Made by a program: the position numbers and the translations under genes. Shown piece after piece: positions 9,427 to 17,588 of a DNA stretch of 60,647 bases. The stretch covers positions 1-60,647 of the forward strand of contig JAFRCV010000011.1 of NCBI GenBank assembly GCA_017404205.1. The letters are read 5' to 3'. The notes under the pieces were generated by a model. That model had not been told where the DNA came from and did no database searches. It saw nothing but the letters and a program-made list of their open reading frames with translations. Each line of letters starts with the position of its first letter. Within the stretch, counting starts at the first letter, position 1. The DNA comes from Erysipelotrichaceae bacterium (GTDB taxonomy: Bacteria > Bacillota_I > Bacilli_A > Erysipelotrichales > Erysipelotrichaceae).

Positions 9427-9573
9427 ATGCGTAAAATATTTTCAAGTTATGGATTATTTATATTAGCTCTATTCTCGAGTGTTGTTGGAATTAATATTTT
9501 TATAAACGTTATTTTATATGGAGATTCTTCGTTATTTAGCTTGGTAAAAAATTGGATAAATAGCCTAATATGA
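9427..9573 (+). CDS. Small single-helix membrane protein (48 aa) of the Tad-like operon
   Basis: A 48-aa protein starting MRKIFSSYGL with one hydrophobic helix (about residues 9-31). The ATG follows the previous stop codon with no gap, and its own stop overlaps the next start (ATGA). The start tag closely resembles MKAFFEEYGL of the 58-aa protein, so the two are probably paralogous pilin-like subunits. No catalytic or metal site is possible at this size. Confidence 0.65.
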   Translation: MRKIFSSYGLFILALFSSVVGINIFINVILYGDSSLFSLVKNWINSLI

Positions 9574-9995
9574 AAAGCATTTTTGAAGAATACGCCGACA
9601 CACTACTATCTGTCGTTATTAGTCTAATAATCATTAGTTCCTTTGTGAGCATTTTCCTAACAATGACTTTACATTCTAGCTCAAGAATATTAGCAAAAGA
9701 AACAATACAAAAGATTTCATATTCTAATAACGCAACAATAGGAATAAGAACCTTTGAAGTAAAAGATATACTTGTTTATAAAAATGAGGATTTCAATTTT
9801 TATGAACGCATCACTGCTACTAATAATCGTGGAGATTTTGGTGGCGAAGATGAAGATATAAGGAGTTTTGTTCATATTTTTAACAATGTTGACACAACAA
9901 CACTCGGCGAAAAAGAAATAATTTATTGTCTTTCTTATAATGATGAAACAATATTTAAAAAAGCATCAGTAATAGTAGTTGATGATAAGGAGTAA
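9570..9995 (+). CDS. Membrane-anchored minor pseudopilin-like protein
   Basis: A 141-aa protein starting MKSIFEEYAD, with a membrane helix at about residues 10-32 and an outer domain of about 105 residues. The N-terminal eight residues nearly repeat those of the 58-aa protein (MK-x-[FI]-F-E-E-Y), while the outer domains differ. A larger globular domain on a shared N-terminal helix is how minor pilins relate to major ones. Function is inferred from context only. Confidence 0.7.
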   Translation: MKSIFEEYADTLLSVVISLIIISSFVSIFLTMTLHSSSRILAKETIQKISYSNNATIGIRTFEVKDILVYKNEDFNFYERITATNNRGDFGGEDEDIRSFVHIFNNVDTTTLGEKEIIYCLSYNDETIFKKASVIVVDDKE

Positions 9996-9998
9996 GTA

Positions 9999-10325
9999 AT
10001 GAAAACTTTAGTTGAACATATGACAAGCATGATAATAATGTTTATTTTAATATTTGTATTCACAATAGTAATGAGTGTTGGCTTACAAATAATGAATGCA
10101 CGCTTAATACACACTAGTGCTATTGAGAAGTTGCAATCATCATTTTATACAGTTAGCCTAGATGACATAAATACTAATTTGGATTCTAATTGGTATTTTG
10201 AAATTAATGAACTATCTTCAATTAATACGCGAAAAGATTATGAAGTTGCCTTAAATTATGAAATAAAATTGCCATTGTTTAGCAATGAAAATATAAAAGG
10301 TAGAATTGTAGGGTATGCAAGATGA
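9999..10325 (+). CDS. Membrane-anchored minor pseudopilin-like protein
   Basis: A 108-aa protein starting MKTLVEHMTS, with a membrane helix at about residues 10-30 and a polar C-terminal domain. It lies 3 bases after the previous gene and overlaps the next by four bases. The N-terminal tag is a weaker version of the operon's shared M-[KR]-x-h-h-[ES] pattern. The layout resembles TadE/TadF-type minor pilins; no family motif is recognised. Confidence 0.68.
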   Translation: MKTLVEHMTSMIIMFILIFVFTIVMSVGLQIMNARLIHTSAIEKLQSSFYTVSLDDINTNLDSNWYFEINELSSINTRKDYEVALNYEIKLPLFSNENIKGRIVGYAR

Positions 10326-10420
10326 GAGAACTGTTGAGTGAATATTTTGAATTATTATTAGAAGCCACATGTATGTTGATATTCATTACAATTGTATTTA
10401 AGATAATGGAAATGCTATGA
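10322..10420 (+). CDS. Very small membrane peptide (32 aa), last gene of the Tad-like operon
   Basis: A 32-aa peptide starting MRELLSEYFE followed by a single hydrophobic helix (about residues 11-28). Its ATG overlaps the previous stop (ATGA) exactly as elsewhere in the operon, and it carries the Glu-Tyr tag, which together make it more than a chance frame. No terminator is evident right after it; the next clear signal is the T-box leader. Confidence 0.5.
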   Translation: MRELLSEYFELLLEATCMLIFITIVFKIMEML

Positions 10421-10445
10421 ATATTTAGAATAATAATTGTATAAT

Positions 10446-10640
10446 GGTGGAGTAATGAAGGAAAGAGTAATTAACAAGAGTTAAAAGAGAGTCCTTGTAA
10501 GGTGTAAAAGGATAGCTTAAGTTAATGAACATGGTTCTGGAACATCTATTACGATATGTAGTGATAGACGCTTACTAGCGTTAAAGGTTAAAGTTAAAAA
10601 TGAAGGTGGAACCGCGCTATGCGCCCTTTGGCCACCTTTT
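10446..10640 (+). promoter_or_regulatory. T-box riboswitch leader of metG
   Basis: The conserved T-box core AAGGTGGAACCGCG lies at 10603-10616, followed by a terminator whose arms are AAGGTGG and CCACCTT (10603-10609 and 10632-10638) with a T run. An ATG triplet at 10531-10533 is a likely methionine specifier in the 3' side of Stem I, and a TATAAT at 10440-10445 could start the transcript. Uncharged tRNA-Met would stabilise the antiterminator and switch on metG. The variable base of the bulge is A (TGGA), which would pair with a U discriminator. Confidence 0.9.
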
Positions 10641-10661
10641 TTATTTGAGAGGTATTATTTT

Positions 10662-12566
10662 ATGAGCGAAAAGAAAACATATTACATTACAACGCCAATT
10701 TATTATCCAAGTGATAATTTTCATATTGGCCACTGTTATACAACAGTAACGGCAGATGCTTTAGCTAGATACAAAAAACTAAAAGGTTATGATGTCTTCT
10801 TTTTAACTGGTTCAGATGAACATGGCCAAAAGATTGAAGGACGTGCAAAAGAAAAAGGTATAACGCCAATGGAGTTTATTAATCCAATTATTGATAATGC
10901 CAAAGACCTTTGGAAAGCACTTGATGTTTCTTATGATAAATTCATTAGAACAACTGATGAAGAACATGTTAAATGTGTTCAAAAGATTTTTGAAAGATTA
11001 TATAAACAAGGCGATATCTATAAAGGAAGTTATGAGGGTTGGTATTGCACGCCATGTGAATCTTTTTGGACTGAATCGCAACTAGTTGATGGAAAATGCC
11101 CTGATTGTGGAAGAGAAGTTAAACTCACAAAAGAAGATGCATATTTCTTTAAATTAAGCAGATATCAAAAACGATTTGAAGAATATTTAAATAGTCATCG
11201 TGATTTAATGCAACCAGAGTCTCGCTACAATGAGATGTACAACAACTTCTTAAAACCAGGTTTAAAGGATTTGTGTGTTTCTAGAGCTAGTGTTAAATGG
11301 GGTATCCCTGTTACATTTGATAAAAGCCAAACAGTATATGTCTGGGTGGATGCTTTAAGTAATTATATTAGTGCTCTAGGATATGATAGTGATGATGATT
11401 CTTTATATCAAAAATTCTGGCCTGCAGATTTACATCTAGTAGGAAAAGAAATATTTAGATTCCATACTATTATTTGGCCAATAATTTTAATGGCTCTAGA
11501 TTTGCCATTGCCTAAAAAAGTATATGGACATGGTTGGCTAACTATAGGCGGGGGCAAAATCTCTAAATCAAAAGGCAACTATAAAGATCCACGAATCTTT
11601 GTGAACGATTATGGTGTAGATGCCGTTAGGTATTTCTTATTGAGTGAAGTTCCATTTGGAAGTGATGGCAATTTCTCAGAATTATTGATGGTTGAAAGAA
11701 GAAATAGCGATCTTTGCAATGTACTTGGCAATTTAGTAAACAGAACTATATCAATGGCTAATAAATATTTTGGTGGAGTGGTACATAAAAACACTAATCC
11801 AACAGATTTAGATTTAGAAGTAATCGCTCAACTGGAATCAATGGACAATGAAGTAGATGAAAAAGTAGAAGCATTAAATATTCCAAATGCACTTTCATTA
11901 ATATTCAATCGATTAGAAAGATTAAATAAATATATTGATGAAACTGAACCTTGGAAGTTGGCTAAAGATGACACAAATAAAGAAAGACTAAATAATGTCA
12001 TTTATACTATTCTTGAAGGAATAAGACTATGTGCTATTGAATTAAATGCATTTATACCAAGCAGTGCTAATAAGATTTATCAACAACTAAACATTAATAA
12101 CGCATCATTTGAAAATAATCGTTTTGGATTTATTGATGAATACCATGTAACTGATAAACCAGAAATCTTATTTGCGAGAATTGATGAAAAAGAACTTGCT
12201 GAAAGATTAGCTGCTGAGGATAATGAAGAAGAAAAGATTGAACATTTACCAGAAATTAGTATTGATGATTTTGCGAAAGTTGAACTAAGAGTAGGTGAGG
12301 TAATTGAATCAAAGAAACACGAAAAAGCCGATAAATTACTTGTATCTAAAATTGATATTGGTGGCGAAGTAAGACAAATAGTATCAGGCATTGCCAAAAT
12401 AATTAAGCCGGAAGATTTTGTAGGTAAAAAAGTTATTGTTGTAACAAATCTTAAACCTGCAACTATAAGAGGTGTTGAGTCACAAGGCATGGTGCTGTGT
12501 GGTGAAAATGGTGATGATATTGAAATTATCACTTCTACTCTTCCAAAAGGAAGCAAACTAAGATAG
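10662..12566 (+). CDS. metG: Methionyl-tRNA synthetase
   Basis: A 634-aa class I synthetase that charges tRNA-Met with methionine. HIGH is present exactly as HIGH (residues 21-24), and KMSKS appears as KISKS (residues 299-303). A zinc knuckle CTPC ... CPDC lies near residues 128-149, as in the one-knuckle bacterial type. A C-terminal tRNA-binding EMAP/Trbp111-like domain starts near residue 530 (FAKVELRVGEVIESKKHEKADKLL region). Length is normal for the tRBD-bearing form. It is controlled by the T-box just upstream and closed by a terminator at 12562. Confidence 0.98.
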   Translation: MSEKKTYYITTPIYYPSDNFHIGHCYTTVTADALARYKKLKGYDVFFLTGSDEHGQKIEGRAKEKGITPMEFINPIIDNAKDLWKALDVSYDKFIRTTDEEHVKCVQKIFERLYKQGDIYKGSYEGWYCTPCESFWTESQLVDGKCPDCGREVKLTKEDAYFFKLSRYQKRFEEYLNSHRDLMQPESRYNEMYNNFLKPGLKDLCVSRASVKWGIPVTFDKSQTVYVWVDALSNYISALGYDSDDDSLYQKFWPADLHLVGKEIFRFHTIIWPIILMALDLPLPKKVYGHGWLTIGGGKISKSKGNYKDPRIFVNDYGVDAVRYFLLSEVPFGSDGNFSELLMVERRNSDLCNVLGNLVNRTISMANKYFGGVVHKNTNPTDLDLEVIAQLESMDNEVDEKVEALNIPNALSLIFNRLERLNKYIDETEPWKLAKDDTNKERLNNVIYTILEGIRLCAIELNAFIPSSANKIYQQLNINNASFENNRFGFIDEYHVTDKPEILFARIDEKELAERLAAEDNEEEKIEHLPEISIDDFAKVELRVGEVIESKKHEKADKLLVSKIDIGGEVRQIVSGIAKIIKPEDFVGKKVIVVTNLKPATIRGVESQGMVLCGENGDDIEIITSTLPKGSKLR

Positions 12567-12588
12567 GGACAAGGCCCTATCTTTTTTT
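12562..12588 (+). terminator. Intrinsic terminator after metG
   Basis: A 7-bp stem GATAGGG/CCCTATC with a 6-base loop and seven Ts, overlapping the metG stop codon. Confidence 0.88.
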
Positions 12589-12614
12589 ACTGATTAAAAG
12601 AGTATAATTGTATT

Positions 12615-13934
12615 ATGAGAAAATTATTAGCGATTATTGTATGTAAGATTGTTAGGGTAATTGGAAAATTAGTCGGTAAAGGATCAAGTTTGCCAGGCAA
12701 AATTGCTCTTAAAATAGATCCTAATATTTTAGCTAAGATAAAATTACCTAAATATGTAATAGCTGTAACAGGCTCAAATGGAAAAACATCAACAGTTGAG
12801 ATGATTAAAGCTGTTTTAGATAATGCAGGATTAAAAGTTGCATATAACTTTGAAGGTTCAAACCAAATTGAGGGTGTAACAACATTCTTATTGGACAACG
12901 CCAATTTAAAAGGAATCGTAGATGCTGATGTTGTGTTGATGGAATCTGATGAAAGATATGCAAGATTAACATTTAAACATTTTATTCCAACCCACTATAT
13001 AATAACTAATCTATATCGTGACCAACTCACAAGAAATGGTCATCCTGAATGGATTTATAAAATCATTAAAGATAGTATTCATGTTGGTTCAAGATTAATT
13101 TTGAATGCTGATGATCCATTAGTAAATTCATATGGTGATGATAATTCAATTTATTTTGGAATTGATCGCTATAGTGATTCAAGTGATGTTAATGAAAGTG
13201 TTTACGATGATGGCAAATACTGTCCAATATGCAAAAAACCAATGAGATATAAATATTATCATTACAATCATATTGGCAATTATAAATGTGAAGCTTGTGG
13301 CTATAAAAGACATGAGCCAAAATATCGTATTAGCGATGTAAATCTAGATGAAGGTTATTTAATTATAGATGATAAGAATAGAATTAATTTAGCTTTAAAA
13401 TCTATATATAATGCCTACAATATTTTAGCTACTTATTCATTAGGAAAAGAACTTGGTGTAGATGATGAAATAATTGTTAATACACTGAATAACTATATTT
13501 TAAAAAATGGACGTGTGAGATTTTTTAAGATTGGTGATAAAAGAGGCACTTTACTAACTTCTAAACATGAAAATTCAATATCTTACAATCAATCATTAAG
13601 GGTTGCAAGTAAAGAAAAAGATGATGTCACAGTATTCATTATGGTAGATGCAATTAGTCGCAAATATTTTACAAGCGAAACATCTTGGCTATGGGATATT
13701 GATTTTGAGTTATTGAATAGTAAAAACATTAAAAAAATAGTATTAGCAGGAAAATATGCAAGTGATGTCGCTGAAAGATTGTTATACGCTAATATTGATT
13801 TTAATAAAGTACATATTGAAAAAGATATACCAACCGCAATTGAATATTTAAAACATGAAGCAATAGGTCATATTTATGCAATTACATGTTTTTCTGATCA
13901 ACATAAATTATTGAATAGGGTGGAACAAGCATAA
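12615..13934 (+). CDS. murT: Lipid II isoglutaminyl synthase, MurT subunit
   Basis: A 439-aa Mur-ligase-like subunit that, with GatD, amidates the D-Glu of lipid II to D-isoglutamine. The ATP loop VTGSNGKTST is at about residues 50-60. A Cys4 zinc ribbon CPIC ... CEAC at about 202-230 is the MurT-specific insertion, and the C-terminal DUF1727 domain follows. Length matches the family. The stop overlaps the gatD start (TAATG), giving the usual translational coupling. It shows that this organism builds amidated peptidoglycan, so it is not a wall-less mollicute. Confidence 0.95.
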   Translation: MRKLLAIIVCKIVRVIGKLVGKGSSLPGKIALKIDPNILAKIKLPKYVIAVTGSNGKTSTVEMIKAVLDNAGLKVAYNFEGSNQIEGVTTFLLDNANLKGIVDADVVLMESDERYARLTFKHFIPTHYIITNLYRDQLTRNGHPEWIYKIIKDSIHVGSRLILNADDPLVNSYGDDNSIYFGIDRYSDSSDVNESVYDDGKYCPICKKPMRYKYYHYNHIGNYKCEACGYKRHEPKYRISDVNLDEGYLIIDDKNRINLALKSIYNAYNILATYSLGKELGVDDEIIVNTLNNYILKNGRVRFFKIGDKRGTLLTSKHENSISYNQSLRVASKEKDDVTVFIMVDAISRKYFTSETSWLWDIDFELLNSKNIKKIVLAGKYASDVAERLLYANIDFNKVHIEKDIPTAIEYLKHEAIGHIYAITCFSDQHKLLNRVEQA

Positions 13935-14623
13935 TGAAGATTTTACATTTATATTATGATTTATTAAACCTTTATGGCGAATATGGCAATGTGGTTGTTT
14001 TAAAAAAACACCTTGAAGATCAAGGAATCAATGTAACAATTGAAAGAAAGACAATTAATGAAGATTTTAATTTTGATGATTATGATTTTATCTATTGTGG
14101 ATCAGGAAATGAAAGTAATGAATTGTTTGTCTTAGAAGACTTATTGAAAAGAAAAGAATCATTAATTAAAGCTATAGACAATGATAAAGTGTTCTTATTC
14201 ACTGGCTGTGCAATGGAACTCCTTGGGAAAAACATTGATGACAAAAAAGCTTTAGATATTATTCCAATAAGCTCAAAACTAACTAATAAGAGATATACGG
14301 GCGATGTTGTTGTGTGCAATAAAGAAATAGGAGAGTTGGTTGGATTTATAAACAAATGTTCAATTATTGAAGAAAATAAAGAAGATAGTCTATTTGAATA
14401 CTCATTTAAACAAAAAGAAATTGTTGACAACGACTATGAAGGCTATCGTTATAAAAATGTCTTTGGTACGCATATTATTGGACCAATACTTGTGAAAAAT
14501 CCAAACTTCATGAAGTATATTATTAAATTATTAATCAAAGATAAGGAATATAAAGAAATAAGCTATCAATATGAAGAAGATAGTTATAATGTTACATTAA
14601 ATGCTTTAAAAGAAAGAAAATAA
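13934..14623 (+). CDS. gatD: Lipid II isoglutaminyl synthase, GatD glutaminase subunit
   Basis: A 229-aa class I glutamine amidotransferase-like (CobB/CobQ-type) subunit that supplies ammonia to MurT. The nucleophile Cys is residue 92 in FTGCAMELLG, and the catalytic His is near residue 180 in THIIGP. These match the GatD pattern. The gene overlaps murT by one base and ends at a bidirectional terminator shared with the converging DUF1893 gene. Confidence 0.95.
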   Translation: MKILHLYYDLLNLYGEYGNVVVLKKHLEDQGINVTIERKTINEDFNFDDYDFIYCGSGNESNELFVLEDLLKRKESLIKAIDNDKVFLFTGCAMELLGKNIDDKKALDIIPISSKLTNKRYTGDVVVCNKEIGELVGFINKCSIIEENKEDSLFEYSFKQKEIVDNDYEGYRYKNVFGTHIIGPILVKNPNFMKYIIKLLIKDKEYKEISYQYEEDSYNVTLNALKERK

Positions 14624-14648
14624 AAATCGCTATTTCCTTAGCGATTTT
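14623..14648. terminator. Bidirectional terminator between gatD and the DUF1893 gene
   Basis: A perfect 10-bp stem AAAATCGCTA/TAGCGATTTT with a 6-base loop. A/T tracts on both sides allow it to serve both converging genes, and it overlaps the ends of both. Confidence 0.85.
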
Positions 14649-15046
14649 ATTTTGGCATCTAATAATTCATAAGCTATTTTAGGGTCATCAACATCTTGAA
14701 CAGTTTTTTCCATAGGGCAAATATCATCGCCTGTTCGATTTATAATCTTATCAACTAATGTTTTATATTCATAAGGAATATTATATTTTTCTAAAATCTC
14801 TTTTCCTTTGACACTTAAAACTTCAGTATATACTTCCTTAATGCCAGCATTTACAAATAAGAAAGCTGCAGCTTTGCCAACAATTCGATCAGCCACGCTA
14901 AAACTATTTAAATCAACTTTTTCATTTAGATAATTTAAGACAGGAGCAATACCTCTTGCCTTGCTTGTATATACGATGTCATCTTTAACTAAAACACAAG
15001 TTAAATCATCTTTTAATAATTCTTTTGCTTTTTCAATATTATTCAT
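14630..15046 (-). CDS. DUF1893 family protein
   Basis: A 138-aa soluble protein of the DUF1893 family. It is recognised by the N-terminal LKDDLTCVLVKDDIVYTSKARGIAPVLNYL region and the VADRIVGKAAAFLFVNAGIKEVYTEVLS core, which resemble a cytidine-deaminase-like fold lacking the usual zinc ligands. The C-terminal ICPMEKTVQDVDDP is also typical. Its biochemical role is not established. It converges on gatD through a shared terminator. Confidence 0.85.
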   Translation of the reverse strand: MNNIEKAKELLKDDLTCVLVKDDIVYTSKARGIAPVLNYLNEKVDLNSFSVADRIVGKAAAFLFVNAGIKEVYTEVLSVKGKEILEKYNIPYEYKTLVDKIINRTGDDICPMEKTVQDVDDPKIAYELLDAKIKSLRK

Positions 15047-15119
15047 GAATGTATTATAACACCATATTTTAAGAAGTTATTTTAGAACACTTCAATGTAA
15101 AACATTACAAAAATAAAAA

Positions 15120-15515
15120 TTATTTTCCTTTTTCTCTCTTTTGTTTCTTGGCTTTTCTTTGCTTAGGATTGTTCTTTTCTGATTCAAATAATTTAATTGC
15201 AACATCTGTTAATTCATCTGGCCACACTTTACCACTTGATATGACACTTACGAAAGGTGCAATTGTTTTATAATCATCATCAAATACAACGGTGTAAGGA
15301 GGGCCACATCTATCATTAACATTCATATATAGATGTCTGCCTTGGCTTATTATTCTAGAGGCTTCACTTTCCGACATTTTTTCATCTAGTAAATCAAATA
15401 GTTCTTTATTGATTTCGTAAATATGATAATCTTGACCACCACCATATTCAGCTGCATAATTATCACTTTCTTCATTGAAACATGCTTTCCAATAATCACC
15501 TTTTTTAAATATCAT
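15120..15515 (-). CDS. Conserved small protein of unknown function
   Basis: A 131-aa protein with the start at MIFKKGDYWK. This ATG has an AGAAGG ribosome site at the right distance. A longer frame reading upstream runs through a terminator and tRNA-Ser and is therefore excluded. The sequence is acidic with a strongly basic Lys/Arg-rich tail (KQRKAKKQKREKGK). The core (YMNVNDRCGPPYTVVFDDDYKTI) is not a family I can name. It is probably cytoplasmic, and the basic tail could bind nucleic acid. Confidence 0.7.
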   Translation of the reverse strand: MIFKKGDYWKACFNEESDNYAAEYGGGQDYHIYEINKELFDLLDEKMSESEASRIISQGRHLYMNVNDRCGPPYTVVFDDDYKTIAPFVSVISSGKVWPDELTDVAIKLFESEKNNPKQRKAKKQKREKGK

Positions 15516-15555
15516 ATTTGCCTTCTTTTCTATTAAAATTATATCAATTGGCAAT

Positions 15556-15581
15556 AAAAAAAACGCTATCAATGATAGCGT
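15556..15581 (-). terminator. Intrinsic terminator of tRNA-Ser
   Basis: On the minus strand, an 8-bp stem ACGCTATC/GATAGCGT with a 3-base loop is followed by a T7-8 run. It lies 9 bases beyond the CCA end of tRNA-Ser and isolates it from the next minus-strand gene. Confidence 0.88.
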
Positions 15582-15589
15582 AATAATCT

Positions 15590-15678
15590 TGGCGCAGTGG
15601 GTGGGATTCGAACCCACGGACCGTTTCCGATCAAACGATTTCGAATCGTTCTCGTTATGACCACTTCGATACCACTGC
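15590..15678 (-). tRNA. tRNA-Ser (anticodon CGA)
   Basis: An 89-nt minus-strand tRNA with a 7-bp acceptor stem (GCAGTGG/CCACTGC), discriminator G and encoded CCA. The anticodon loop TTCGAAA is closed by AACGA/TCGTT, giving anticodon CGA, which reads UCG. The long variable arm is typical of tRNA-Ser, and the T arm has GGTTCGAATCC. It is followed by its own terminator. Confidence 0.96.
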
Positions 15679-15685
15679 AATAATA

Positions 15686-16837
15686 TTAACTTAAAGCTTT
15701 TTTAATTCTTCTGCAAGCTTTTTTAACATTATCTAAAGATGTAGCTAGATTAAATCTTACCCATTTTTCATATCCTTTTCCATACGTATCACCAGCATTT
15801 AAATAAACATCGGCAGATTCATAAAGCTTATTAGCTGCATTTCCTTCTTTAATGCTTTTTGAAAAATCCGCAAAAGCTAAATAAGTGCCTTCAAGATCAT
15901 TTATATCACAATAATCTTTTAAACTCTTTTTAAGATATAAATAATTCTCATAAACCGTTTTCTTAAAACCATCTAGCCAATCTTCACCATATTTATATGC
16001 ATAATATGAAGATAAACCATTAAACGCATTAGGACTAGCTATATGATGCGCATTTTGATATTCATCAATTTCCTTTCGAAATTTCTTATTTGGAATAACA
16101 ATGTGACAATGATTAAACAAAGCTAAAGAAAATGTCTTTGATTCAGCATTAATGGTGATAATATCGTTTTGATACTTCTTAAACGATAGACTTGGAATAA
16201 AATGGAATCCTGGCATAATTAATTCACTGTGTACTTCATCAGAAACAACAATAACGGAATATTTATGAGTAATCGCAAAAAGCTTTTCAAGTTCTGCCTC
16301 ATTCCACACTCTTGAAACAGGATTGTGTGGTGAACACAAAATCAACATTTTGACATTATTCTTAACAATTTTATTTTCAATATCTTTAAAATCCATTTCA
16401 AAATGATAATTATTATTTATTAAATTTGATACAACAAGTTTACGCTTAGAAACTTTAATTATTTCTCTAAAAGGATTATAGACTGGCTCACATATTAATA
16501 TAGAGTCTTTTTCATGTGTCAAGGAATTAATTATTTGACAGATGCCATCAATAGCTCCCTTTGAAAAACGAATCCATTCTTTCTTATATTCAACATTTGA
16601 TATCTTTTTATTCCAAGAGATCATTACATCATAGTAGTCTCTAGGCAAAAAGCCATAACCATAAGATCCTTCTTCAAGTTTCAATTTTAATGAATCGATT
16701 ATTTTTTGTGGAGTTTTAAAATCTGTATCGGCTATCCACATTGGCAACTTGTTTTTAGCTTTATCGCTATCCCATTTATAACAATTAGTGTCATGTCGAT
16801 CTACATAATATTTTTCTTGAAAACTTTTTGAATTCAT
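15686..16837 (-). CDS. MalY/PatB-family PLP-dependent aminotransferase (probable cystathionine beta-lyase)
   Basis: A 383-aa fold-type I PLP enzyme. The PLP-binding motifs are CSPHNPVSRVW (about residues 167-177), SDEVHSELIMPG with the Asp that contacts the pyridine nitrogen, and the Schiff-base Lys in ESKTFSLALFN. The N-terminal KWDSDKAKNKLPMWIADTDF is the MalY/PatB signature. Members cleave cystathionine or cysteine-type C-S bonds and can act as aminotransferases. The ribosome site GAGG lies before the ATG at 16837. The substrate is a family-level inference. Confidence 0.92.
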   Translation of the reverse strand: MNSKSFQEKYYVDRHDTNCYKWDSDKAKNKLPMWIADTDFKTPQKIIDSLKLKLEEGSYGYGFLPRDYYDVMISWNKKISNVEYKKEWIRFSKGAIDGICQIINSLTHEKDSILICEPVYNPFREIIKVSKRKLVVSNLINNNYHFEMDFKDIENKIVKNNVKMLILCSPHNPVSRVWNEAELEKLFAITHKYSVIVVSDEVHSELIMPGFHFIPSLSFKKYQNDIITINAESKTFSLALFNHCHIVIPNKKFRKEIDEYQNAHHIASPNAFNGLSSYYAYKYGEDWLDGFKKTVYENYLYLKKSLKDYCDINDLEGTYLAFADFSKSIKEGNAANKLYESADVYLNAGDTYGKGYEKWVRFNLATSLDNVKKACRRIKKALS

Positions 16838-16883
16838 ATCTTTGACCTCAATTATATTTTAGGCTTTATAATATTTTTATACA

Positions 16884-17588
16884 ATGAATGTCACATACAA
16901 TTGTTGGCATGGCTGCCACAAAAAATCTGAAGGTTGTTTAAATTGTTATGTCTATAGAAGAGATGAATCGATAGGCAAGGATGCAAGTGTTATCTATAAG
17001 ACAAAAGCTTTTAAATTACCAATTTGTAAAAACTCTAGAGGCGAGTATAAATATCCTTCTGGGACAGTTTTCTTCATGTGCTTTTCTAGTGATTTCTTGA
17101 TTGAAGAAGCAGACGATTGGCGAAAAGAAGTATTAGATATGATAAAAGAAAGAAGTGATTGCCATTTCTTTTGTATAACTAAAAGGCCAGAAAGAATAAT
17201 GGAATGTATTCCCAATATTAGTGATTATGATAACTTAAGCATTTATTGCACAATGGAAAATCAAAGACAATTTGATTTAAGAGCAGCAATTTACCTAAAA
17301 CTTCCTCTTAAACATAAAGGAATCATGATAGAACCAATGTTAGAAAAAATCGATATGTCTAAATATTTAGATGAAACAATAGAAGAAATATCTTGCGGCG
17401 GTGAATCAGGAAGTAACGCACGTGTTTTAGATTTTAATTGGGTGAAAGACATAAGAGAACAGTGTATTAAAAAAGGCATCCGTTTTTCTTTTCATCAAAC
17501 TGGTGCCAAATTATTAGTAAATGGAAAGATATATAATATCCCTCGTCATTTTCAACATAGTCAAGCTAAAAAAGCTTTTAAAGATTAG
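16884..17588 (+). CDS. DUF5131 (phage Gp37/Gp68-like) protein
   Basis: A 234-aa protein recognised by the N-terminal cysteine pattern in NCWHGCHKKSEGCLNCYVY (residues about 6-24), followed by GTVFFMCFSSDFLIEEADDW, FFCITKRPERI and the late GGESGSNARVLDFNWVKDIREQC. This is the DUF5131/Gp37-Gp68 family, seen in phages and bacteria. The clustered cysteines suggest metal or Fe-S binding and distant radical-SAM-like ancestry, which is not proven. It converges on the DJ-1 gene with a 4-base overlap at the 3' ends. Confidence 0.88.
   Translation: MNVTYNCWHGCHKKSEGCLNCYVYRRDESIGKDASVIYKTKAFKLPICKNSRGEYKYPSGTVFFMCFSSDFLIEEADDWRKEVLDMIKERSDCHFFCITKRPERIMECIPNISDYDNLSIYCTMENQRQFDLRAAIYLKLPLKHKGIMIEPMLEKIDMSKYLDETIEEISCGGESGSNARVLDFNWVKDIREQCIKKGIRFSFHQTGAKLLVNGKIYNIPRHFQHSQAKKAFKD

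Noticed and set aside
12080-12556. 158-aa open frame on the minus strand inside metG
   Set aside because: Ser/Leu-rich antisense shadow of a clear synthetase gene, with no ribosome site and no recognisable domain.
15516-15680. N-terminal extension of the 131-aa gene
   Set aside because: The extension is a read-through of tRNA-Ser(CGA) and its terminator; a proper ribosome site supports the start at 15515.
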